Source: Bacteroidales bacterium UBA1173
GTDB taxonomy: Bacteria; Bacteroidota; Bacteroidia; Bacteroidales; F082
Assembly (NCBI GenBank): GCA_002311655.1
Contig: DBYZ01000009.1
Coordinates: forward strand, 178,795-242,794
Reading direction: 5' to 3'
DNA length: 64,000 nt
In this document: in pieces, positions 22,809 through 32,232 of the stretch
Layout of the letters: the number at the start of each line of letters is the position of its first letter
Numbering within the stretch: the first letter of the stretch is position 1
Program-made: the position numbers and the translations under genes
Notes under the pieces: model-generated
Seen by the model: the letters and a program-made list of their open reading frames with translations, nothing else
Told to the model about the DNA's origin: nothing
Databases searched by the model: none

Positions 22809-24725
22809 TTATTGTTCGTTTAAGATTTTTATCTTTGCCTCGAGAACCTTAACGTCGTTCTTGATCTTGGCGATTTTCTTCTCGTATTCCGCTCTCAGAA
22901 GCTCAGCCTGCTTGCTTCTTGCGAAGAATCCGATATTGTTCTCCAATGTCACGATTTCATCACGAAGTTTCTGAATCTTGTTCTGGAGGTTCAGGCGCTC
23001 TCTTCTGACCTTGTCGCGTGAATCAGGATCTTCTTTCAGGCCTGAAATCATATTACGGTACTCGTTGGTAGTCAATTCGTTATCGTTAGCACGCATCTTG
23101 TCGAACATTCCGTCGATGAGGCTGCGGTACTCGTTCTGGATAGCATCTTTTACCTTCATCGGGACGTGACCGATAGCCATCCATTCGCGCTGGAATCCGC
23201 GGATTGCCTCCATATTCTCGTTGCGGTCTTTCTTGAGTTCGAAAGCTTTGATGCGCTCGATGAGATCTTTCTTTGCCTTCAGATTCTCGTCCTCTTCGCC
23301 TTTGATTCCTGAGAAATGCTCAGATTTCTTGCCGAAGAAGGCGTCGCAGGCGCTGCGGAAACGTTTCCAGATCTTGTCGCTGTGACGTTTTGGCACCGGA
23401 CCGATGGTCTTCCACTCTTCCTGAAGCTTCTTGATGCGGTCGGTGGTCTTCTTCCATTCTGTAGAATCGACGAGATTCTCAACTTCCACGCAGATTTGCA
23501 GCTTCTTGTTGTAGTTTTCCATCTGCTGCACCTTGAGTTTGCTGAAGAATTCCTTCTTGGCCTCGAAGAATGTGTTCATCGAGCCTTTGAAGCGGTTCCA
23601 AATCTCCTCGCTCTGTTTCTTGGCGACAGGACCGATTTCCTTCCACATCTTGAACAAATCATTGACGTCGTTCGACTTCTTCTGATATGCGTTGATGCTG
23701 TTAACCGGTTCATTTACAATCTCTTCCATCTTCACGCAGATTGCCTCTTTAGCGTCGAAGTTGGCTTTTTGCTCTTCCTCGATCTTTGCGTAATGCTCGC
23801 GGCGAATCTGGTTGACTTTATCGGTTGTGTTCTTGAAACGCTCCCAAATCTCGTCTTTCTTATCAGCAGGAACAGGACCGATTTCCTTCCATTCATCGTG
23901 ATATTTCTGAAGGAGTTTGAACGCTTTTGTCTGTGATTTCTCAAGAAGCAGGAGTTCTGCCTTTTCGCAGAGTTCAACTTTAGCTTCGAGATTCTTCTTC
24001 AGGTCGAGGTCACGTAACTCTCTGTTAATCTTAACTTTATCGTAGAATTTCTCGATAAGGAAATGGTAGGTGTTCCAGATATTTGAGACCTCGTTTGCCG
24101 GCACCTGACCGATTTCTTTCCATCTGTCCTGGAGTGCGCGGAAATCGTCGTAGGTCTTCTTCAAAGTCTCCTCAGAGTAAATCAAAGCCTTCAATTCCTC
24201 AATGATTGCAAGCTTATTCTGAAGATTCTCAGCTTTCTGCTTTTCCTGTTCTTCCTTATATTTTTCCTTATTTACCTTGTAAATGTCGAAAGCGGCTTTG
24301 AAACGCACCTCAAGCGGGTCGTCCTTATGCTCATAGCTTTCTTTGTCGCCACCGTCGAGGATGAATTGCTCCATCTCCTTATCACGGTCAATTTTATTGA
24401 GTCTCAAGAAGTTAGCTTTAATAGCGGCAACTTTGTCCTTGATTTTAGCAACGTCAGAATCTTGAACTGTTTCTTCAAGAAGCTCAACGAGTTGGAGTTT
24501 ATTAAGGTTCGAGAAATCGAATTCCAGTTCCTCTTCTTCCTCGTTGTCGTTGTTCAAATCAAGCTCGGCATCCTGCGGAAGTTCCTCATTTTGAGGCATA
24601 ATTTCTTCTTCAGGAAGCTTTGTTTCTTCTTCATTAGCATCAATTTTCACATTGATTTTTACAGCACCAGGCAAAATTGTCGGCTGATTGAGTTTCTCAA
24701 TTGTCTTGAGTTCGGTAGCGTTCAT
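22809..24725 (-). CDS. DUF349 repeat protein
   Basis: 638 residues, very rich in Lys and Glu, cytoplasmic, largely helical/coiled coil. At least five copies of the DUF349 unit are visible (DRWKEIGQVPANE, DEWKEIGPVPADK, KMWKEIGPVAKKQ, EEWKTIGPVPKRH, REWMAIGHVPMKV), roughly 70 residues apart, each followed by IWxRF. The N-terminal 90 residues are acidic and low in complexity. No function is established for this common Bacteroidota family. Has its own -7 box (TATCTTTG at 24818-24825) and leads into aroC. Confidence 0.9.
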   Translation of the reverse strand: MNATELKTIEKLNQPTILPGAVKINVKIDANEEETKLPEEEIMPQNEELPQDAELDLNNDNEEEEELEFDFSNLNKLQLVELLEETVQDSDVAKIKDKVAAIKANFLRLNKIDRDKEMEQFILDGGDKESYEHKDDPLEVRFKAAFDIYKVNKEKYKEEQEKQKAENLQNKLAIIEELKALIYSEETLKKTYDDFRALQDRWKEIGQVPANEVSNIWNTYHFLIEKFYDKVKINRELRDLDLKKNLEAKVELCEKAELLLLEKSQTKAFKLLQKYHDEWKEIGPVPADKKDEIWERFKNTTDKVNQIRREHYAKIEEEQKANFDAKEAICVKMEEIVNEPVNSINAYQKKSNDVNDLFKMWKEIGPVAKKQSEEIWNRFKGSMNTFFEAKKEFFSKLKVQQMENYNKKLQICVEVENLVDSTEWKKTTDRIKKLQEEWKTIGPVPKRHSDKIWKRFRSACDAFFGKKSEHFSGIKGEEDENLKAKKDLIERIKAFELKKDRNENMEAIRGFQREWMAIGHVPMKVKDAIQNEYRSLIDGMFDKMRANDNELTTNEYRNMISGLKEDPDSRDKVRRERLNLQNKIQKLRDEIVTLENNIGFFARSKQAELLRAEYEKKIAKIKNDVKVLEAKIKILNEQ

Positions 24726-24817
24726 TTTTAGATAAATGTTTGATAATCAATAATTTAATTAAGTCGTTATCAGAATTTCGCTTTCGCAAAACTCGATATT
24801 AGAGTAAAAATAGGCTG

Positions 24818-24875
24818 CAAAGATAATAATTTTCTCATGAAATTGCATTTATTTTGAAAAAATTTTGTAAGTTTG
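24818..24875. promoter_or_regulatory. Divergent promoters of the DUF349 gene and the kinase-RapZ gene
   Basis: Minus-strand -7 box TATCTTTG at 24818-24825 for DUF349, plus-strand TAAGTTTG at 24868-24875 for the kinase fusion. The stretch between is AT-rich with no further motif. Confidence 0.5.
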
Positions 24876-24893
24876 TAACCTAAATTTTTGCGT

Positions 24894-26435
24894 ATGTTGA
24901 CTTTGGAAGAGATTAAGAAAACTATAGCGGAACTCATTGAAAATCTAGGAGAAAAAGTTTTGGAAACCGTCGCGATGCCTAGTTCTGGCTCATCGAGACG
25001 CTATTTTAGGGTGAAGACCGACAAGCGTTATTTGATTGGTGCCCACAATCTCAATATTGAGGAAAACGACGCTTTTTTCAGTTTTTCAAAGCATTTTCAT
25101 GAATGCGGACTCCCGGTTCCTGAGGTTTTGGTGGTCTCGCCTTCCAAAGAGATTTACATTCAGACTGATTTGGGCGACGACACTTTGTTCAATCACGTCG
25201 AGAATTGCCTGAAAAACGGCAAATATGACGAAGAAACAATCGTATTATACAAAAAGACACTCGACAAACTCATTGATTTCCAGACAATTGGACATAAAGG
25301 ACTTGATTATTCAAAAGCCTTCCCGACTGCCGAATTCGATGAGATGTCGATTATGGACGACCTCAATTATTTCAAATATTGTTTTTTAAAAGAACACGAG
25401 GAGATTTCGTTCAACGAGACACGTTTAGACGCTGATTTTCAACGACTTGCACAATATATCCTCGAGGCTCCGTCTGATTTCTTCATGTATCGTGATTTTC
25501 AGTCGCGCAACATCATGATAGTCGACAACGAGCCATATTTCATTGATTATCAAGGAGGTAGAAAAGGACCTTTGCAATACGACGTAGTTTCATTGTTGTA
25601 TCAAGTGAAAGCGAGGATTCCAGAAGAGTTGAGAGCGCAACTGATTGATTATTATAAAAATAGATTGGCTGAGATTTCTCCGCTACGCTTCGCTCCGGTC
25701 GAAATGACGAACGAAAAAAATCGTCATTCCGAGCGACTGAAAGGAGTCGAGGAATCTCCTGCACATGATTTGATTGAATCTTTTGACAAATATTTTCCTG
25801 CTTTTGTATTGTTAAGACTGCTTCAAGTTCTCGGCGCTTACGGCTTCAGAGGCTTGATACAGAAGAAGTTACACTTTATGCAGAGCATTCCGTACGCCAT
25901 CCGAGAGATCATGATAGCTTGCGAGATTTGGTCGTTGCCTTTCGAATTGCCGGAACTGCAGGCTGTTATAAAACAGTTCGGAGTCTTATTGAAGAAATAC
26001 GAACAGATTGAACCTGAACGACTTACAATAATAGTCAATAGTTTCTCATTCAAAAACGGAGGCGTTCCTTACGACAAGAGCGGCAATGGCGGCGGTTTCG
26101 TTTTCGATTGCAGAGCTTTGCCAAATCCTGGTCGTTATTCGGAATTCAAGAAAAGCACTGGTGAAGACGCTGATGTCATCGAGTTTTTGGACGACAAGCC
26201 CGATGTGCATTACTTCTTGCAAAACGTCCAAATGCTTGTGTTTCAGTCAATTGACAACTATCTTGAGCGCGGTTTCAAGAACCTGCAAGTCAACTTCGGA
26301 TGCACTGGCGGACAGCATCGGTCGGTGTTTTTCGCACAGAAAGTCGGCGAGATGATTCACGAGAACTACCCTATGGTCAACGTTGAAATCAATCATTTGG
26401 CACAACATAAAAGTCACGTCTATGAAGCAAGGTAG
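24894..26435 (+). CDS. Sugar kinase (AmgK-like) fused to a RapZ C-terminal domain
   Basis: 513 residues from the ATG at 24894 (a TTG two codons earlier is less likely). N-terminal half is an aminoglycoside-phosphotransferase-type kinase: SGSSRRYFRV, IQTDLGDDTLF, catalytic FMYRDFQSRNIMI, and YFIDYQGGRKGPLQYD. This set matches AmgK, which phosphorylates MurNAc/GlcNAc at C1 in wall recycling. The C-terminal ~150 residues match RapZ: NSFSFKNGG, FVFDCRALPNPGR, FGCTGGQHRSVFFAQ. RapZ-C senses glucosamine-6-phosphate and binds RNA in enterobacteria. About 30 residues (259-288) between kinase core and tail come from an inserted palindromic repeat. The murU-like gene follows with a 14-bp overlap. Confidence 0.85.
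   Translation: MLTLEEIKKTIAELIENLGEKVLETVAMPSSGSSRRYFRVKTDKRYLIGAHNLNIEENDAFFSFSKHFHECGLPVPEVLVVSPSKEIYIQTDLGDDTLFNHVENCLKNGKYDEETIVLYKKTLDKLIDFQTIGHKGLDYSKAFPTAEFDEMSIMDDLNYFKYCFLKEHEEISFNETRLDADFQRLAQYILEAPSDFFMYRDFQSRNIMIVDNEPYFIDYQGGRKGPLQYDVVSLLYQVKARIPEELRAQLIDYYKNRLAEISPLRFAPVEMTNEKNRHSERLKGVEESPAHDLIESFDKYFPAFVLLRLLQVLGAYGFRGLIQKKLHFMQSIPYAIREIMIACEIWSLPFELPELQAVIKQFGVLLKKYEQIEPERLTIIVNSFSFKNGGVPYDKSGNGGGFVFDCRALPNPGRYSEFKKSTGEDADVIEFLDDKPDVHYFLQNVQMLVFQSIDNYLERGFKNLQVNFGCTGGQHRSVFFAQKVGEMIHENYPMVNVEINHLAQHKSHVYEAR
25671..25759. repeat. In-frame palindromic repeat, copy A (complete)
   Basis: Left half 25671-25710 starts GAGATTTCTCCGCTACGCTT and ends GTCGAAATGACGA; right half 25721-25758 is the inverted relative (TCGTCATTCCGAGCG ... 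GGAATCTC). The two are separated by AACGAAAAAA. It stays open inside the kinase-RapZ gene, coding for EISPLRFAPVEMTNEKNRHS and ten more residues. Confidence 0.85.
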
Positions 26436-27186
26436 AAGAACGGCATTTATCCTCGCAGCAGGTCTCGGAACCCGCCTCAAAGAACTTACAAGTGACAAGC
26501 CAAAGGCTTTAGTGTCAATAAATAACAAGCCTTTACTTAAAGTTGTACTTGAAGAGTTGATAAAACAAGATTTTAACCATTTTGTGGTTAATATCCATCA
26601 TTTTGGGGAACAGATTTTAGAGTTTGCAGGAGATTTCTCCACTACGCTTCGCTTCGGTCGAAATGACGAGGGGGTTGAGATTGAAATTTCTGACGAGCGA
26701 CCGCTTCTGATGGACACTGGAGGTGCAATCCTTCAGGCTCTGCCATATTTTGAGCAAAGTGAGGCTGTCCTCGTCCATAACGTAGATGTGCTCACAAATG
26801 TTGACTTGAAAGGTTTTTACGATGATTTCTGCAAAAGCGATGACGCTGCCTGGCTGCTGACACAGGAACGCAACAGCAAACGCAAGCTGGTTTTCGACAA
26901 TAATGACAATTTTCTTGGAAGATTCAATTCGGAGACCAATGATTACGACGGCAAAGGTGCACTGCCAAACGACTGCAAACTATTGTCATTCAGCGGAATA
27001 CATCTTTTCAAGCCACAATATTTCAAGGAATTTGAAGTAAAACCTTGTTATGTCTTTGGATTATATCAAAAAATCGCTGAGAATCATAAAGTTACATCAA
27101 AACTGATACATCCAGACTACTGGTTCGATTTGGGAACGCAGGAACAACTGAAAAACGCAGAATCATGGCTTTCATCCAAAAGATAA
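26422..27186 (+). CDS. MurU-like sugar-1-phosphate nucleotidyltransferase
   Basis: 254 residues. Start at 26422 (MKQGRRTAFILAAGLGTR), since the family begins right before the LAAGLGTRL nucleotide-binding loop. Further motifs: DKPKALVSINNKPLL, LMDTGGAI, HNVDVLTNVD, YWFDLGTQEQL. Overlap with the AmgK-like gene makes MurU (UTP + MurNAc-1-P to UDP-MurNAc) the best reading; mannose- or glucose-1-phosphate nucleotidyltransferases look alike. Residues about 70-83 (GDFSTTLRFGRNDEG) are encoded by repeat copy B. Confidence 0.8.
   Translation: MKQGRRTAFILAAGLGTRLKELTSDKPKALVSINNKPLLKVVLEELIKQDFNHFVVNIHHFGEQILEFAGDFSTTLRFGRNDEGVEIEISDERPLLMDTGGAILQALPYFEQSEAVLVHNVDVLTNVDLKGFYDDFCKSDDAAWLLTQERNSKRKLVFDNNDNFLGRFNSETNDYDGKGALPNDCKLLSFSGIHLFKPQYFKEFEVKPCYVFGLYQKIAENHKVTSKLIHPDYWFDLGTQEQLKNAESWLSSKR
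26630..26669. repeat. In-frame palindromic repeat, copy B (left half)
   Basis: Same unit as the left half of copy A (GAGATTTCTCCACTACGCTT, then CGGTCGAAATGACGA), in another reading frame, inside the murU-like gene. Confidence 0.8.
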
Positions 27187-29894
27187 GTGATTATATCACA
27201 ACGCATTACGATTTGACAAAGGAAAACATCACCATTGTTTTCCCGAACAAACGTGCGGCTTTGCAGTTGAGAACCGAACTCGCGAAAACCATAAAAACCA
27301 ACTTCTGGGTGCCGCAGATTCTATCAATCCAACAGGCAATGGAGGAATGGAGCGGCTTGCAACTCATTGATAATATTGAAGTTATCTTTGAGATCATCAA
27401 GATGAACCAGGAGTTTTTCCCATACGCCGCCCAGATGGCGAAGGATTTTGACGAAATCGACCAATATGGAGTGGATGCGGCAAAGCTTTTCGCGCATTTG
27501 AAGGATGCAAAGGAAATTGAGGAATGGAATCTGAGCCTTGAAAACAGCGTGGAATCGAATTATTTGAAGTTTTTCGGCTCGCTGCTCTCCTATTATAATA
27601 ATCTTCGTGCCACTCTTCAAAAAAACGGTCAAGGTTATTATGGATTGATAACCAATACTTTAGCATCACTCGATGACGCGGCTTTGCAGAAATGCACTCA
27701 AGACCGCAAAATCATTTTCGCCGGTTTCAATGCTTTGACAACAACCGAAGAGAATATCATCGTCAGAATGGTAGAAAGCGGTAATGCAGTGATGCTCTGG
27801 GACTTAGATCGTTATTATTATGAAGACGAGAAACAGGAAGCGGGTTATTTTGCAAGGAAATTTTTCCAGAAACACCCGAATATCGAGAAAAACTTCATCG
27901 GCGACAATTTCCTGACTCAAGCAAAAAAGATAAACATAATAAGTGTTTCAGGTAATGCTGTACAGACAAATGCCTTGCAGTTACAGCTGAGCCAAACGCC
28001 TGAAAACCAACAAGATAAGCGTGCTGTCATACTTGCCGACGAATCGCTTCTGATACCTGTTTTGAATGCGATTCCGCAGTCTGTCGGTGACATCCAAGTG
28101 ACGATGGGCTATCCGTTTGACAAAACCATTGTGTATCACTTTATGGATCAATGGTTTAGGTATCAGGACTCGCTTACCGATGATGATAACAAGATATATC
28201 TTTGGACGTTTCTGCGTTTCTGTAACACAGACTTTATCAAATTGATATTCAATGGTTTGGAATATGACAAGCTGAATGCTTGGTTGATGGAGATGGCAAA
28301 GAATTCGGTTTACTATTTCAAGAAATCGGATTTGAAGATATTTGAGAGTTTCGAAAAGCTTTATGAGTTTTTGGATATAGTGACGAGGAAATGGAAAAAC
28401 ACGAAAGATTGTGTCACAAATCTCAAGGAGATATTGCTGGTTTCCATAGCAAAACTTGATAAAGACAACAATTTTGTAAAGAATCAGATCAGTGTTGCGG
28501 GAAGGATTGTAAACCGAATTGAATTGCTGCTTAACAAGTATACGGATTACATCCAAATCATTGATTTACAGATGCTTTTCACGCAGGTGGCGAGTCAGAT
28601 GTCGATAAATCTGCAAGGCGACAAAGAAGGTCTGCAAATCATGGGACTTCTTGAGACCCGAAACCTCGACTTCGACACCATACATTTTTTGAGCGTCAAC
28701 GAAGGTGTTTTGCCGCAAAACAAAAACAATAACAGCTTGATTCCGTTTGACTTACGCAAAGATTACGGTCTACCGACGTATAATCAGCAGCAAGCGGTTT
28801 ATGCATATCACTTCTATCGTGTGCTGCAAAACGCCAAGGAAATCAACTTGTATTACAACAATATCGCTGATTTGTCGGGCATGGGCGAACCTAGTCGTTT
28901 CATCAGGCAGTTGGAGTACGAATACGCACAGAAAAACGATAAAGTAAAGATTGAGCATTGGCAGTATAAGTCGCCGTCAATCAATGAGAAACATGAAAAC
29001 ATTGAGGTGGCGAAGACCGATGAGATGCTTGAAAAAATCAACAGCCTCTCACCCACTTCCATTGGCTGTTATGTGAGATGTCCGCTGCAGTTTTACTGGA
29101 AAAACATCGAAAAAATCGAGGACAAGACACCTGACGAAGAGATTCAGGTGAACGTTGTCGGCAGCATTATCCACGCAACTCTTGATAATTTCTATAAAAT
29201 ATTCGGCAACGAGACGATTTCGCTGGCATTGTTTGATGCGATGTATGAAAAACATTTCAAAGAATGTTATCATAAATCATTGATTGACAATGGCTTTGCG
29301 AATGGTCTGCCTGAGACGGGGTTTAACTATCTCAACAAGACCGTCATTGACAACATGCTTGCAAATTTCATAAAGTTTGAAAGAAAATTCTTGGAATCGG
29401 GCATACAGTTAAGAATCGTAGACACAGAGAAAGAGCTCAACAAAGATATTGATATTCAAGGACATAAGGTCATGTTACACGGTTTTGCCGACAGAATCGA
29501 CAAGGTCGGAGATGAAATCAGGATTATTGATTACAAAACCGGCAAAGTGAACCCTTACGACGTGAAAATCAACGACAAAGTTGTTGGAATCACGTCGATG
29601 GCAGAGAAATCAATACAGTTGTTGATGTACAAATACCTGTATTTGCACGAGCATCATGACATAAAGCCAGATTTGATACAGCCAGGCATCATAGGTTTAC
29701 AGAAATTGAGTCACGGAGTTTTCAACTTGGAAATCAACGAGTTGCATGAGCTTCACAACAACTTTGAAGCGACTTGCGACAAGTACTTCAATGAGTTTTT
29801 GCAAGAGCTTTTCAACAAAAACATCCCATTCACACAAACTGAAGAAGTTAAAAACTGCAGTTTCTGTGATTTCAAGAACATCTGTAAACGATGA
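27165..29894 (+). CDS. AddB-like PD-(D/E)xK nuclease/helicase-related protein
   Basis: 909 residues. N-terminal half has the AddB/RecB-helicase-like fold hints ITIVFPNKRAALQLRTEL and LSVNEGVLPQNKNNNSLIPF; the C-terminal third holds the nuclease motif GFADRIDKVGDEIRIIDYKT and an Fe-S staple formed by CYVRCPLQF before it and CSFCDFKNIC at the very end. AddAB processes double-strand ends for recombination repair and degrades foreign DNA. The N-terminal P-loop is degenerate, as in AddB. Starts 22 bp inside the murU-like gene, thus third gene of that operon. Confidence 0.82.
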   Translation: MAFIQKISDYITTHYDLTKENITIVFPNKRAALQLRTELAKTIKTNFWVPQILSIQQAMEEWSGLQLIDNIEVIFEIIKMNQEFFPYAAQMAKDFDEIDQYGVDAAKLFAHLKDAKEIEEWNLSLENSVESNYLKFFGSLLSYYNNLRATLQKNGQGYYGLITNTLASLDDAALQKCTQDRKIIFAGFNALTTTEENIIVRMVESGNAVMLWDLDRYYYEDEKQEAGYFARKFFQKHPNIEKNFIGDNFLTQAKKINIISVSGNAVQTNALQLQLSQTPENQQDKRAVILADESLLIPVLNAIPQSVGDIQVTMGYPFDKTIVYHFMDQWFRYQDSLTDDDNKIYLWTFLRFCNTDFIKLIFNGLEYDKLNAWLMEMAKNSVYYFKKSDLKIFESFEKLYEFLDIVTRKWKNTKDCVTNLKEILLVSIAKLDKDNNFVKNQISVAGRIVNRIELLLNKYTDYIQIIDLQMLFTQVASQMSINLQGDKEGLQIMGLLETRNLDFDTIHFLSVNEGVLPQNKNNNSLIPFDLRKDYGLPTYNQQQAVYAYHFYRVLQNAKEINLYYNNIADLSGMGEPSRFIRQLEYEYAQKNDKVKIEHWQYKSPSINEKHENIEVAKTDEMLEKINSLSPTSIGCYVRCPLQFYWKNIEKIEDKTPDEEIQVNVVGSIIHATLDNFYKIFGNETISLALFDAMYEKHFKECYHKSLIDNGFANGLPETGFNYLNKTVIDNMLANFIKFERKFLESGIQLRIVDTEKELNKDIDIQGHKVMLHGFADRIDKVGDEIRIIDYKTGKVNPYDVKINDKVVGITSMAEKSIQLLMYKYLYLHEHHDIKPDLIQPGIIGLQKLSHGVFNLEINELHELHNNFEATCDKYFNEFLQELFNKNIPFTQTEEVKNCSFCDFKNICKR

Positions 29895-29897
29895 TAA

Positions 29898-30929
29898 TCA
29901 CCTGAATATCAAGTCAATATAAACAGGCAGATGATCAGCATAGCCACCATAGTATTTCGGTCCGACATAAGTCCGGAACAGTTTCACGCCTCCAAATGAT
30001 TCATCCTTTTCAAAGAGGAAATCAGCATGAAAGATTTGAGCGCTGTTTTGTACATATTTCAATCCTTTATCATTGTCAATCAATGACCTGGAGACAATGA
30101 TTTGGTCAAAGATCTGCCAGTTGTACTGATGTTTCAGTGTTCCTTCGAAGCCAAGTTTCTTTCCATCGGTGAATAGATTCACCAAGACATCACCTTTCAC
30201 TAGGTTAATCATACTTGGGTCTTCCGGCGTATCGTTAAAATCTCCCATGATTATGATTTTTGGGATGGTTTGATGCAGAAAAACCAACGAATCCACTTTG
30301 TGTTTCAATGTGTTAGATGCAAGCATGCGCAGTTTTATCGTCTCACGCTCGCCGCTGTAACGAGACGGCCAGTGGTTGACGAAAACATGCACGGTATCCC
30401 CTCGCCTGTCGTAAAACTTCGCATATAGTATATCGCGCGTTTTGTAGTTTGGATTGTCAGGATTTCTCACCTTAACCGCTTCAGTATAAACGAGTTGCAG
30501 TTTATCAATGCAGTAAACCATAGCCACATCGATACCACGTTTGTCGTCGCCTTCATAATGAATTATGCGGTAATTATGCGTTTTCAGCGGAGTTTGGCAG
30601 AACAACGAGTTCAAAACATATTGATTTTCAATCTCCGCAATGCCAAGAACCGCCAACGGCTCGTTTTCAGAAATGGCAAGAATCGCCTTGTATAGGTTGT
30701 TACGTTTCTTGTAAAACCTCGACTTCGTCCAATGCTGACTGCCATTTTCAGTGAATTCGTTATAGACACGTGTAGAATCGACGAAAGGATCGAAGAAATT
30801 TTCGAAGTTCCAGAACGCGACACGAAACCGCCCGTTCTCTTGAGCAACGGCTTCAAAAGAGCTAACTATCTGTAATACAATGATTAACAAGAATAGCAAC
30901 GGGACTTTTAATTTAGATAAAGGTCTCAT
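29898..30929 (-). CDS. Secreted endonuclease/exonuclease/phosphatase (EEP) family protein
   Basis: 343 residues. Signal peptide of about 30 residues (LLFLLIIVLQIVSSFEAVAQ). EEP motifs: FRVAFWNFENFFD, LGIAEIEN (metal-binding Glu), FVNHWPSRYSG, IIIMGDFNDTPED, and a final YGGYADHLPVYIDL (GxxSDHxP-like His). The substrate (nucleic acid, phospholipid or phosphate ester) is not readable. Promoter -7 box TATTTTTG at 30951-30958. Convergent with the AddB-like gene. Confidence 0.9.
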   Translation of the reverse strand: MRPLSKLKVPLLFLLIIVLQIVSSFEAVAQENGRFRVAFWNFENFFDPFVDSTRVYNEFTENGSQHWTKSRFYKKRNNLYKAILAISENEPLAVLGIAEIENQYVLNSLFCQTPLKTHNYRIIHYEGDDKRGIDVAMVYCIDKLQLVYTEAVKVRNPDNPNYKTRDILYAKFYDRRGDTVHVFVNHWPSRYSGERETIKLRMLASNTLKHKVDSLVFLHQTIPKIIIMGDFNDTPEDPSMINLVKGDVLVNLFTDGKKLGFEGTLKHQYNWQIFDQIIVSRSLIDNDKGLKYVQNSAQIFHADFLFEKDESFGGVKLFRTYVGPKYYGGYADHLPVYIDLIFR

Positions 30930-30950
30930 TTTTATTAGTTTTTAGACAAG

Positions 30951-30999
30951 CAAAAATACAAAATATTTTGAAATGTGACCTGATTTTTCATTATTTTTG
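30951..30999. promoter_or_regulatory. Divergent promoters of the EEP and thioredoxin-like genes
   Basis: Minus-strand TATTTTTG at 30951-30958 and plus-strand TATTTTTG at 30992-30999; the plus start codon is at 31017. Confidence 0.55.
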
Positions 31000-31016
31000 C
31001 AAAAAATTACAACAGG

Positions 31017-32231
31017 ATGAACAAGTTTAACAAGATATTTTTTATCCTATTAATATTTCTTCCGATTATTGGCTTTTCGCAGGCTGACATTCGCATATTC
31101 CTTAATAATCAAGAGGATAGCGTGTTTTATTTTTGCAAATACAGAGGTGCGAAAACGACCGTTATCGACACTTTGACGATTCCTGAACTCAGTATTTTCA
31201 ATTATTTCAGATATCATAGTAAAGAAAAACTGCCTGAAGGAATATATCTTCTGAAAAACAGCAAAAACTTCCCGGTGACGGAGATTTTGATAGGAAAAAA
31301 GCAGATTTTCACCTTGTATATCAATGATTTGGAGGATTTAAACACATATAAAGTGAAAGGTCGAGCCAAAGAGACTGCGACTTACTTCAAACTGATGGCG
31401 AAAGTGAGGCAAACGGAAGCAAATATTGCAGCTTTGGCAAGCGAAAAAGACCATTATCCTGAAAATGTGAGGAAAATCGATTCGCTGAGGCAAGATTTGG
31501 AAAAATTTGAGGAGTCGTTGAAAACCAAAAAGAAAGACACCTTTATTAATATAGTTATCCGCTCACTGAAACAGCACGATTTCGAGCATTATTGGGACGA
31601 TTTCCCGCTTGACGATGCGAGAATCCTCACCTATCCGTTGATAGACAACAAGTTGGACACATATTTCGACAACCTTTACGCCAACGCTCCTAAAATCAAT
31701 AATGAAATCGACAAAATCATAGCAAAGACTGGCGATTGCGTTGAGGTGCGCGATTATCTTATCTGGTATTTCTACAGAAAATATTACAGTCCGAAATACA
31801 TGAATCTGGATGACGTCTACATTCATCTTGTTGACGAGTATTTCCTGAAGCTGGAGATGAGAAACGTGTCGGAAAGCGTTGTAAACCTCATGGCGGACCG
31901 TGCCAATTACCTTGAAAACCTAAAAATCGGAGCAAAACTTCCAGAGATTGGACATCTCTATTCCATTGACGCTCAATATATTGCGGTTGTTTTTTACGAC
32001 AAGACATGTCATAAATGCGCGCAAGAAGGCAGGATTTTGGAAGAAATCAAGAGCCGTCATCCGGAAATGGTGATTTTCCCGGTGGAAGTGAACTCAACGG
32101 GTATAGAAAACTTACTTTCTTTGTACGATATTCAGACCACACCGATGATATATGTGCTTGACAAACAAAAACATATCATTGCAAAACGTCTCAAGGCGGA
32201 ACAGGTTGAACAAATTTTAAACATGGATTAA
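31017..32231 (+). CDS. Exported thioredoxin-like protein (DUF4369/DUF5106 type)
   Basis: 404 residues. Signal peptide (IFFILLIFLPIIGFSQ). N-terminal beta-rich DUF4369-like domain, a coiled-coil stretch at about 120-160, and a C-terminal thioredoxin-like fold with CHKCAQ at about residue 336 as the redox pair and the cis-Pro region TTPMIYVL. Probably a periplasmic thiol oxidoreductase or assembly factor of the TlpA type. mnmE follows after one base, so they share a message. Confidence 0.8.
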   Translation: MNKFNKIFFILLIFLPIIGFSQADIRIFLNNQEDSVFYFCKYRGAKTTVIDTLTIPELSIFNYFRYHSKEKLPEGIYLLKNSKNFPVTEILIGKKQIFTLYINDLEDLNTYKVKGRAKETATYFKLMAKVRQTEANIAALASEKDHYPENVRKIDSLRQDLEKFEESLKTKKKDTFINIVIRSLKQHDFEHYWDDFPLDDARILTYPLIDNKLDTYFDNLYANAPKINNEIDKIIAKTGDCVEVRDYLIWYFYRKYYSPKYMNLDDVYIHLVDEYFLKLEMRNVSESVVNLMADRANYLENLKIGAKLPEIGHLYSIDAQYIAVVFYDKTCHKCAQEGRILEEIKSRHPEMVIFPVEVNSTGIENLLSLYDIQTTPMIYVLDKQKHIIAKRLKAEQVEQILNMD

Positions 32232-32232
32232 G

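Noticed and set aside
23316..23936. 206-codon open frame antisense to the DUF349 gene
   Set aside because: Leu/Phe-rich mirror of Lys/Glu-rich codons; no promoter; the sense frame has five family repeats.
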